Source: Anisus vortex (lineage: Eukaryota; Mollusca; Gastropoda; Planorbidae). Taken from it: a stretch of 64,000 nucleotides of DNA. Below the pieces are notes generated by a model. The model was not told the DNA's origin, did not search any database, and worked only from the letters and a program-made list of their open reading frames with translations. Shown here piece by piece: positions 36,901-48,900 of the stretch. Where the stretch lies: the NCBI GenBank assembly GCA_949126835.1, contig OX421494.1, forward strand, positions 3,913,201 to 3,977,200. Direction: 5' to 3'. Made by a program: the position numbers and the translations under genes. The stretch's first letter is position 1; every line of letters starts with the position of its first letter.

Positions 36901-39900
36901 TCGTTGTAACACCAGCAAGCTAATTAGATTTCATTGTCATTGTAACACCAGCAAGCTAATTAGAATTCATTGTCGTTGTAACACCAGCAAGCTAATTAGA
37001 TTTCATTGTCGTTGTAACACCAGCAAGCTAATTAGAATTCATTGTCGTTGTAACACCAGCAAGCTAATTAGATTTCATTGTCGTTGTAACACCAGCAAGC
37101 TAATTAGAATTCATTGTCGTTGTAACACCAGCAAGCTAATTAGATTTCATTGTCGTTGTAACACCAGCAAGCTAATTAGATTTCATTGTCGTTGTAACAC
37201 CAGCAAGCTAATTAGATTTCATTGTCGTTGTAACACCAGCAAGCTAATTAGATTTCATTGTCGTTGTAACACCAGCAAGCTAATTAGATTTCATTGTCGT
37301 TGTAACACCAGCAAGCTAATTAGATTTCATTGTCGTTGTAACACCAGCAAGCTAATTAGATTTCATTGTCGTTGTAACACCAGCAAGCTAATTAGATTTC
37401 ATTGTCGTTGTAACACCAGCAAGCTAATTAGATTTCATTGTCGTTGTAACACCAGCAAGCTAATTAGATTTCATTGTCGTTGTAACACCAGCAGGCTAAT
37501 TAGAATTCATTGTCGTTGTAACACCAGCAGGCTAATTAGAATTCATTGTCGTTGTAACACCAGCAAGCTAATTAGATTTCATTGTCGTTGTAACACCAGC
37601 AAGCTAATTAGATTTCATTGTCGTTGTAACACCAGCAGGCTAATTAGAATTCATTGTCGTTGTAACACCAGCAGGCTAATTAGATTTCATTGTCGTTGTA
37701 ACACCAGCAGGCTAATTAGAATTCATTGTCGTTGTAACACCAGCAGGCTAATTAGAATTCATTGTCGTTGTAACACCAGCAAGCTAATTAGATTTCATTG
37801 TCGTTGTAACACCAGCAAGCTAATTAGATTTCATTGTCGTTGTAACACCAGCAGGCTAATTAGAATTCATTGTCGTTGTAACACCAGCAGGCTAATTAGA
37901 TTTCATTGTCGTTGTAACACCAGCAGGCTAATTAGAATTCATTGTCGTTGTAACACCAGCAGGCTAATTAGAATTCATTGTCGTTGTAACACCAGCAAGC
38001 TAATTAGAATTCATTGTCGTTGTAACACCAGCAAGCTAATTAGATTTCATTGTCGTTGTAACACCAGCAAGCTAATTAGATTTCATTGTCGTTGTAACAC
38101 CAGCAAGCTAATTAGATTTCATTGTCGTTGTAACACCAGCAAGCTAATTAGATTTCATTGTCGTTGTAACACCAGCAAGCTAATTAGATTTCATTGTCGT
38201 TGTAACACCAGCAAGCTAATTAGATTTCATTGTCGTTGTAACACCAGCAAGCTAATTAGATTTCATTGTCGTTGTAACACCAGCAAGCTAATTAGATTTC
38301 ATTGTCGTTGTAACACCAGCAAGCTAATTAGATTTCATTGTCGTTGTAACACCAGCAAGCTAATTAGATTTCATTGTCGTTGTAACACCAGCAAGCTAAT
38401 TAGATTTCATTGTCGTTGTAACACCAGCAGGCTAATTAGAATTCATTGTCGTTGTAACACCAGCAGGCTAATTAGATTTCATTGTCGTTGTAACACCAGC
38501 AGGCTAATTAGAATTCATTGTCGTTGTAACACCAGCAGGCTAATTAGAATTCATTGTCGTTGTAACACCAGCAAGCTAATTAGAATTCATTGTCGTTGTA
38601 ACACCAGCAAGCTAATTAGATTTCATTGTCGTTGTAACACCAGCAAGCTAATTAGATTTCATTGTCGTTGTAACACCAGCAAGCTAATTAGATTTCATTG
38701 TCGTTGTAACACCAGCAAGCTAATTAGATTTCATTGTCGTTGTAACACCAGCAAGCTAATTAGATTTCATTGTCGTTGTAACACCAGCAAGCTAATTAGA
38801 TTTCATTGTCGTTGTAACACCAGCAAGCTAATTAGATTTCATTGTCGTTGTAACACCAGCAAGCTAATTAGAGCCATGATAAAACTTTTAAGACACTTAT
38901 TGTAAATGTAGCTCACTTTATCAGTATCATCAAAATGTCATTTTTTTAAAGCAGTGATACAAAATATATACAGATTTTTTTTGGGGACGGCTATATTTGT
39001 ATTTGTAGAGATTTCTTTAAAATTTAGCTTTTGGTTGTTGTACTATTTTTTTCTTCTTTCAGACAAACACTGACTGGCTGTGCTATTGTCATATACCAGA
39101 TGGTCAAGATCGGTGGTAAGTTTTGACCAGCTAAAAATGTAACATAGATTTTAACAGACCAATTCAGATTTGTGTAGTTTTCTTTAACAAACACAAGTAT
39201 ATTTTTTTTTACTGTTTTTGTTCAGCGCAACATGCACAAGTTTATCTTCACTGACGAGTTTCTTACCTCCCCTGTACTCAAACACAAAGGTGAGTTGAGG
39301 AACTTCAGTTTCATTTGTATTAATTCACACTTTTTAGTTCAGTTACAATTGTATTAATTCACAGTTTTTAGTTCAGTTACAATTGTATTAATTCACAGTT
39401 TTTAGTTCAGTTACAATTGTATTAATTCACAGTTTTTAGTTCAGTTACCATTGTATTAATTCACAGTTTTTAGTTCAGTTACAATTGTATTAATTCACAG
39501 TTTTTAGTTCAGTTACAATTGTATAAATTCACAGTTTTTAGTTCAGTTACAATTGTATTAATTCACAGTTTTTAGTTCAGTTACAATTGTATTAATTCAC
39601 AGTTTTTAGTTGAGTTACAATTGTATTAATTCACAGTTTTTAGTTCAGTTACAATTGTATTAATTCACAGTTTTTAGTTCAGTTACAATTGTATTAATTC
39701 ACTGTTTTTAGTTCAGTTACAATTGTATTAATTCACAGTTTTTAGTTCAGTTACAATTGTATTAATTCACAGTTTTTAGTTCAGAAAATCAAATGTCAGT
39801 AAAATCAGAGACTTGCAGTTGCTTTAACACTCTATGTAATAATAATATTTGTATAGCGCTGCCAACAAACATAATGTAAGCTCAGAGCGCATTTAACATT

Positions 39901-42900
39901 CAACTAAGAACACAGATATTACTCTACTCTAGGCTAGGAAACAAAGCTATTTGATGATTTAACAAGGAATCCATTCAAAGCTAATCTTATAAGTGCAGTA
40001 CTAATCTATACAAAATTTGTTTAGTAAAAAAAAAAAACACTGGTATATCAAAAACATTATTTAGTTTACTTCTGTTACAAAGTAAATAAAAGAAATTGTT
40101 GTTGCTACAGAGCAAAAAGGAGAGAAGGAACTCTTTGTAGAAATGTAGCAAAGTTCCCACATTACTTACTTCCACTTCCCAATAAAACAGACTAGTTAGA
40201 TTTTTGAAATAAGTTTAGGTAAGGTAGATAATGAAAGATAGTTCAAGTCATTTCTGTGCAATGTATAGAATATAAAGCTGGAATAGCTCATGCTTGCATT
40301 TTGTTCTATCTCCATTTGTTCTAGCCATGACATGTTTGAAGTTTATGTCCTAGAATTCTGTTTCAGTATGTGAGAGTGCGGGACATTGAGAGGACCAACT
40401 CGACGTACATTGTCATCGTAGTACTAGCTGGAGAGAAAAAGGTAACAGCACAGTTTTAAAAATCATTAATTGATGAATACTAAAGTATATCATTTGGTGG
40501 CATCAGGATAGAAACACATGTACAAAAGACAAGGGATAAAAGTTATGCAACAAATTTTAAATGAGCTTGTAAATAGAAACATCTGCAAGAAATAAGTGTA
40601 CATGATTGTACATCTAAAGAAATACATGTACACTAAAATACATCGCAGATAAAAGAAATGGATCAGGATGATGATGTTTATAAAGTAAAGCTAAACGAAT
40701 CCTGTCTGGCCAAATTGATCAACAGGGCTGAAAATAAGCAGTTTACCAGTTTTTGTGACCACAGCAGACTGGGTGGGTGTGTGGCCAGCACAATCCCCAG
40801 TCGCCTTTGCCCCAACTTATGTCAGGTACCCATTAGAGCTGGGTAGACACAAGGAACGCTTCAGACCCGTGAACAAATTCTAGCGTTCACTAGGATTCAA
40901 ACCTAGAACCATCGATACACCATCTGAACGCTGTTGCTCACCCACTGTTTATAAAGTGCTACATTTAATTAAATTGAAAACGTTAACTGGAAATAAATGT
41001 TGTTGTTTTTTATTCGGGTCATTGAAGCTAATACAAAATTCTGTTTCAACTTTCAGGTTGACATTTTAGTTGATCATTATGACAGTAATGTACGTCACCT
41101 CGTGTATCAGATGCCCAATGTGTACGACACCATCATCTCCTACCCCATCTCTGCCACGGACGGTGCTGCTCTGCTGAAAATTGCCAACGCTTCAAGCTTC
41201 TACAGCCTTCACCTTGCCGGGCTCTCCCTGCCCACCAATACTTACAAGGTCATAGTGACACCACAGAAGTGCAGAAAACACAGCGCGGGCAAGTTGTGTT
41301 CAGATCGACAATCATATTATTATAATGTCTTCTTAACCCTTACAGTCCCGGGCGCGTATATAGCGGGACTGAGATAGCATAGATAGAAAGTAGGTCGGTA
41401 CGGGAAGGGTTAAAAGTTTACAAATAGCAGTCTTAGTAAAAATGATACACTGCTCTGATGGCTGTATGATGAAAACTTCTAAACCCCAATCTTTAGTTAA
41501 ACTCATTATATCTGTTCTTAAAATTGCTTTTCTTTGTTCAGACTAGTTGGGTTTTTCATTGGGTTTTTTGTTCAGACTAGTTGTGTTTTTCATTGGGTTT
41601 TTTGTTCAGACTAGTTGGGTTCTTCATTCCTGATATTGAAAAACAAATGTGAAAAAAATTAGAACCGGAAGCCACAGTGTATATTTATTTAAATTCTATT
41701 TTATACAAATTATAATACCTCTGTCTTATGATAACTTTAAAGCATGTACTAATTTAGTTGTTCCATTTGTCCACAGAACTTTTTGAAGGAAACATCTTAA
41801 GGCTGAATATTCCTTGGAGCCATGAGGATGTTTTTTCTTTTGCCAGGTAATTAGTTGATTAACAAAAATAAAATGAAGGAAATTATTGAAAGAGCAGAAA
41901 ATATCATCTATCACCTCTACATTAAATGCCTAAGTCAAAGTCTATGAGTTAAGTCTTATAAGTTTACAGAGGTTCCTTCTAGTTAGAAGATAAAGACATC
42001 CTTGGCCCAAAACTCCTGCAGGGCGCAGGGATAGAAGCCGGGTTGTCATGTCGACAGTCTGGTGTATTAACCACAGGACCAGCAGATTAGTGTTTTCATA
42101 AATTCAGTAGAATATCATTAGGCTTATTAAAACTCCTTTAAAACTTTAGGTATGTCATGAGTTTTATTCCTCTATGTTCTGAAGCTACGGCAAGGAGGTC
42201 AGCCTCGCTATCAAGCTACAAACTGGCCGCCCGACTGACTATGATTGGAGACAGGACGCCTCAGAGCCCCACCTTGAGATGTTCTTGCATCCGTACTGCC
42301 ACTATCGCCTGAAGCTGGTGGTGGCCACCCAGGACGCTCTCGGCCAGGTAAACGTGAGATTGTCCCCGCTGGTGCCATGATGTTGAAAAGGTTGTGATTA
42401 ATTTGATGTGTTTTTGTTACACCCAATGCAGCATTTCTTGGTTGAGAATAACAAGTTCTTGTTTGTCCAATTAATGTCAGTTTAAGAAAAGGGAGAAAGA
42501 TTTTCAATTCTGAGAACATATAATTTAGTCACATGGGAAAAAAACAGCAGTCACATTTTGTGATTTTGTAAGCTACCACCTCTGTTTTATATATATTCAT
42601 GCATAGTATGTACTGAACTTCTTTTCAACTAAAAAAACCCAGCAATAACCATAGGAAAATTAGAAAACAGTTTTTGCATTGGAAAATATAGGCATAGTCC
42701 TTTGTTAAAGGTGGAATAACTCTAAACTACAAAAGCGCGACTGCTGTTTTTTCCTGTGTGGTCTTCATATGGTTACAGCTATAAAATTTGGCAATAACTG
42801 AATTATCCCTTAATAAAAATTGTAAAAAATTCATTGTACATATAAATTCTATAGTACACAAAAAATATAATTAAATTTTAAATTACAGTTTAAGATCACG

Positions 42901-45900
42901 TGTCCATCTTATTTTTCATCTGGCTTTTAGCTTTCTGAACAAATTAGACCTCATAATCTGTGGATGAATTCCATGAGGTGTACATTAAATGTTTAGTGTG
43001 AGCTTTTTTTTTATAGTAAACAATTGTTTCTCTTATCTTTGTGTGGCTTCCATTGAATCTGTGTTGGGAAATCTCATTTCTGCAGGCTGTTCGATTTTAT
43101 GGACTGCTGTTGCCTGGCTGTGTGGTGGCTGTTTTGTTCATGGCGCTTAGATCAGCTGTTGGCTCCCAATTGAAAGGTTCAGGTTAGGAAATTTGTTCTA
43201 CAATCTTCTCACTGAGCCCACCACCCCCACCCTCAAGCCCCACCCTCAAGCCCCACCCTCAAGCCCCACCCTCAAGCCCCACTGTATTACTGGCGGTACT
43301 TGAGCAGTTAGCTTGCAGCATTTTCTTACACAAACTAATACCACGACAGTTCATTGAAGTTTTTGTCACCCTGTTAAGCATAATAGGGGATTGTGTGGCC
43401 AGCACAATACCCAGCTTCCTTTACTTTCCCCCAGCTAATGTCAGTTACCCAACAGAACTGGGTAGACTCATGGAGACCCTCCAGCTCTGGGAAAAATATA
43501 CCCTAGTCTCCACCAGGATTCGGACCCAGGATCTTTGATATGGCAATGTAAGCACTCTGCCGCTGTGCCTCATGAGACCAGTTAACTCATTTGCTACTAC
43601 TGCGACTCAATGCGACATACCCCCCTCCGTACTAATGCGCCCTAAATCGGCCGCCACGTGTGTGACTAACCTATTGTCGTTTCTTGATTTTTCGCCATGC
43701 GTTCTGTTTTTTTTTTAATGCTGCAAGCACGGCTTTTAAAAAGTAGGAATATAGTCTGTTTCGTTAATAAAAACCGGATGTTTTTATCTAGTTTTGTTTT
43801 TTTTCGCTGCGCGTTCAAAATACGGGTAGTTTTTAGTGGCCTTTCGTCTTGTAATACTTTTTTTTATAGCCTTCGCTTTTAATTTTTTACTTTATTTATT
43901 AATAGCTCTATACCTCCAAATATAACATTTAACAACAGTTCTGATAATAAGGATGCTGCAGATATAGACTTAGATGAATTTCCATTACAACTCGATTTTT
44001 GGGCTTTATTATACTTTATCAGACTTTGACGGTAGGGCTAGCGAAAATATTTAGTAGCCAAATCATAGGGTCTCAACATTCAGCGAATGATTCTACCGAT
44101 AATTCGGCATTTTTTATGTATAAAAGTATACATTTCCAGAAAGCTAAGATATTTATCTATTTTATGATGTAATTTATATTCACTTTGGGGAATATTTAGT
44201 CAATAAAAAAAAATATTAAAAAATAATTTACTAAATTTAATTCGGAGTTCCTTCCCTTTGGCTAGTACTTTCCCGGGTGTCTTTGGAAAGTAGGTTAGTA
44301 GAATCCAATGAACTCTCAATATTTTAATATATAAATGAAAAATGTAACTGCTTTGTCACAAATTATTTTTACTCACATTCAAATCAATCTAACCACAATA
44401 ATAAGAGAAATTCCTTTTGTTTGGTGGTAGCATTTGTCTAGTTTTTTCAATAAATATCTCAGCACTATATTTCATTGTTAAAACTATAAACACATTTATA
44501 AATTTTCAGTGGTAACTACCAAATCTGGATCACTGTATACTTCAATACTACACGGTGGGAAGCCTTACTTTATTTTACCTACAGTCTTGATTCTTCGCTA
44601 TCTATATAGGTAATGTTGTTCATGTAATATGACAAGAGTAACACCAATAGTTCAATCACTAAACCTAGAAACACTAGAGGACCAAAGGGCAAAGAGTAAA
44701 GTAGTAATAATACATCAAGGCATTGAAATTCAAACTTGGTGCTCTTTATTCCCAAGTGCCATCTAGGCATGGAATGGGTTGCCTGAACAAACCAGGGAAA
44801 CCAACAGCTTAACATAATTTAAAACATAGGTTCTCAAAGGGGGCGTTATCGCCCCCCGGGGGCGGTGAGAAGCTTTAGGGGGGGGGGGGGCGCTGACATT
44901 TCTGGGGGTGATTGAGTGCAGTGAAAGACGTGAGCGGTACAAAAATGAGTATGCTACATATTTGTATACTAATAAGAACTAGAAATCCCAATGAGTTTTT
45001 GAAGAAGTAGGGGTCAGTATTAGACAAGTATGGTCAGTGCGGTTGGCTGGTCCTGTGGTTAGTTCACTGGACTGTCAACTGACAGGTCGTGGGTTCTGTC
45101 CCGATCCCTGTAGCCCTAACATCTGCTAATAATAATAATGATATTTTGACCTCAGTTTTACTGAGCTGTAATTCTTTTTTTTTTTTTTTTAATCAGGAAA
45201 AATGCCCTGCTAGTTAGTATAATAAAGTGGAATAAATACGTAGTAATCGTACAGACTTAGTAGTTAATGTAATGTTTGAAAATATACATATAAATTCTTT
45301 AGTCATATAATATTTATATAATTTTCAAATGCTTTTTACAGTTTGATCATTTCAAAATTATAAATTGTAAGCCATTAATTTGTTTATAAAAGATTTAAAA
45401 AAAACTATTAAAAATATTAGCTCAAATGAAACGGTTTTATTATCTCCCTTAAATAAAAAAAATGTATCCACATTATTCAATAGTGATGCCAAACAAATTA
45501 TATTACTGACTAATTAAATAATTATTACTTCTGTATGTAATTTAACATAATGGTATTCATAGCAAGATTTCATTCTTAGAGGATTAAAATAATTTATGTT
45601 AAACAGTTATAAATAATCATTTCCAGCATTAATTGTTTGTCCATTTAAGGAGTTTTTATTTTAAAAATTAATAATTATAGAAATTACATAATATAGTGCT
45701 ATTAAATAAGTCTCTTGTGTAATTTCTAAATTAATAATGCAAATAAATTTGTTTCAGAACAATTAATTATGTTTAATTAAAGACGATTAGCATACACTCT
45801 CTAAGCTTATTAAATGTAATTAGACTGTATCAATTAATGAGCGGTCAAGTAAGTGTAAATGACCCCTTTGTCTGCTTAAAACAGCTTTGATGTGCGACAA

Positions 45901-48900
45901 AAGCTGTTCACAGTTGTAAGTTGAACCCAAAAGAGTGAATGCCTAGCTAGTTGAGAATGGCATGATGACTTTCCTTCCAGATTTTCTCCTCAAATGGGCA
46001 CTTTTGGATGCCCATTTTTCAAATGTTTAAAATTCAACTTGCTCCATTTTAAAATCGCCATTATTTCTCGACTTAAAGGTTGTAGTAATATCAAACCACT
46101 TATGCTTGATTTGGTATATAAAAAATAAGCTAATCAATTTGAAAGTCTTGCCTTTGATCAGAAAACTCGGCTTATGAAACTTATTAACCCTAACAGTCCA
46201 GGGCGCGTATGTAGCAGAACTGAAGGCAGCATAGATAGAAGTAGGTCGGTACGGGAAGGGTTAAAAAGCCCAACTATCTTAATATTCTTTAACATTGGGA
46301 AACATTTTGAAATTGATTTCACAGCAAGATATGTCGAGTTTCAATTCCAATCCACTCCAGTGGTCCTTGTAAATGCAAGCTCAACTAACTGAAATGTGTC
46401 AGAAACATTGGCTTGAACAGTCAGTTTTCCTCATTCAGAACCGGAAAATGTTGTTATCATTAAAAAAACACCTCTTGGAGGTATCTCATGTGCCAATGAA
46501 AATCGCTCCCTTCGTTGCTGAACCCTGATTTAGAGTACATTGTGAGATTACCTAAAGACATCACAATTTTCTTTATAATTGGTTCACGCTACCAGACATT
46601 CTAAGCTTTTTTAAGCTTACGTTTATTTGAATAAAAAAAAAAAGAGAAAATTTGCCCATTTCGAAAAAACAAATAAATAAAAAAATGAATATGTTAGACT
46701 ACTTGTACTAGAAGACTCAGCGGCGATGGTATAGCGTATAGTGGATTGATGTTGTAGTTTAAAAAAAAGTAGTCTGTCCCAGATGTAATAACTGTCTATT
46801 GTGTGACAACATTTACTGTAGTTACTAAAAGTCTTTTAACACTCTACTTAAAGTTTACTTCACTTCCAGCTTATAGACCCCCCCCCCCTAAAAGTCTTGG
46901 TTATTGTCTATAACGCTCACTACAATATTACAGCAGTTCAAAAATAAGTAATGCATTCAATGATTTTCTTAGACAGCTTTGCATTTATACCTTAAATAAA
47001 TTTATTATTATTATTATTATCTGTATTACTATTATTGTCTCGATATAATTTTATATTGTTTGCCAATGTTATAATTTTCTTGTTATGTCTTTGGCTATGC
47101 CTTTATTGTACTTATGTACTATGTTGCAAAAAAAAACTTGTTCATTGACGAGGACTACAAGCGATGGCTACTGCACACAGTGGTGCGTTGGTTAGCAAAA
47201 GATGAGTGTTTAAATAAAATGTATGAGACTTGGATTCGGTGCTCGAGTTTTTGAAAAGCAAATTCGATTCTTTGGGAGACAAACAATCAGTTTCTTTAGG
47301 TCTGTGAGGTTTGGCAACAATTTTGTATTACATTCTAATCACCCTCGTTTGTGGAAAGAGTATTTTATGCAAGTACCATTTTGTTGTCAAAAACAAAAAC
47401 AAGATGCAAATAGTGAAGCGTGGAGATCTAAGGCTTTTGCAAACAAAATTAAAACAAATAAAGACAAACTACTATCAACACACCAGGCAAACAATCTACA
47501 TTAATATTTATTTTTTTAAGCCTCTTGTTTAGGTAATTTTTTGATCTATTAATTCTTACAATATGTTTCCTTTTCAGTTTTTTTAAAGATAATAAATAAG
47601 CATTAAAAAAACAAAATTGCAGAAAATATATTGACCCTTGAACTTCCCGAGGGGTGGGTGCATAAAAAAGTTGGAGGGGTGGGACGGTGAGCCGAAAAAG
47701 GTTGAGAACCTACGATTTAAAACCTTAATCGAAATGCAAGACTAGACACAGACCACAGATGATCGTATGACACAATATTCATTCTTCTTTATAGAAGGAG
47801 TTCTTAAATGTATAAGATAAGAATGTATATCAGTTTACCCAACGTATAATTTATTACCTATTGATTACTTGTAAACCACCAGTTGGCGGCCTATCAGTAA
47901 GCTGTTGACAGCCTGGCACTTACCTCAAGATGACAGTGCCCTGTTGAAGGAAGAGAATATCTACTTCACGCTGCTGCCTTTCCTTCTGTACGTCTGTGCC
48001 TGGGTGTTAACCTACTTACACGCCGCCCTAGCCTTTCACTTGCTGAAGGCTTTCAGCTACCTGGGATTCATCTTTGCAATGTAAGTAGTCATGTACCTCA
48101 CTGACCACAACTGGATTATGTAGCCAAGACAATGTTGTTTTTTTTTTCATTTCTATTAGTGATGGGACTATACCAAAATTTTTAACGATTCCGATACGAT
48201 TCCGATTATACCCAATTATCCCGATTCCCGATACGATTCCGATTCCTGGCCATTATTACATTTTAATTAAACTTAATTAAACTTTTGCCGCCACTCGCAA
48301 ATGATTAATTTTGGCTCCGAAATAAAATGGATAGAAATTTATAAACAAAAATGGTGATGACCAGATTGAGTTACAATAACTAAACAAATACAATCATATT
48401 GCATTTTAATAGCAATAGATCTATAAGCACCTGAACAGAGAAATCAAAATCGCTTACAAGATAATTGCTAACAGAGACGCACTTCATCAGGTCCCTGCTA
48501 TTAGATCTAAGTTGGTTCTTAGCACTTGTGCGTGGAATACAGCAGCAATCATAGCAATGAGTTTAATTCTAAATTTTAAAACTGCAAATGATCATTCTTC
48601 TGACTTCTAAAATGTTGCTACTACTATCCAAAAGTTAGGGTACATTCATTTGGAAGATAATCTATACTGTTACTGCATAGAGTTGGAATTAGCTTGAATT
48701 GAATGGATTGGAAAAGGGTCAGGAAAGAGTGAAGAAATATTAGGGAGTTAGGAACATTATACAAACCCCCACACAGTGCAATCCTATGTTACAGCTATTT
48801 ATTTTACGCCCTGTATATTTAAGAATCATTTTAGTATCGGAATCGCGTCTGAATTATTCAGCCCCGATACGATTCCCGATACTTTGGAAAAATCCCGATA

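Larger units (their letters stand above)
44825..47714 (-). mobile_element. hAT element with broken transposase, 2890 bp
   Basis: The ends are inverted repeats, CATAGGTTCTCAA and TTGAGAACCTACG. A perfect 8-bp target duplication, ATTTAAAA, flanks it (44817-44824 and 47715-47722). It sits inside a LINE fragment. On the minus strand near 45.82-45.95 kb it retains a hAT-type C-terminal signature, [17 protein letters not shown], then LDRSLIDT. Other parts are broken, so it cannot encode a working transposase. The same transposase family is found at 56856-58062. It contains a family-A SINE (45044-45127) and a piggyBac-like micro-MITE (46188-46260). Confidence 0.85.

Noticed and set aside
36170..38873. 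Regular 36-bp repeats reminiscent of a CRISPR array
   Set aside because: The repeats are head to tail with no unique spacers, and the locus is a eukaryotic intron.
43575..44280. GTTAACTCATTTGC... block as a transposon end
   Set aside because: No inverted partner end could be found downstream.
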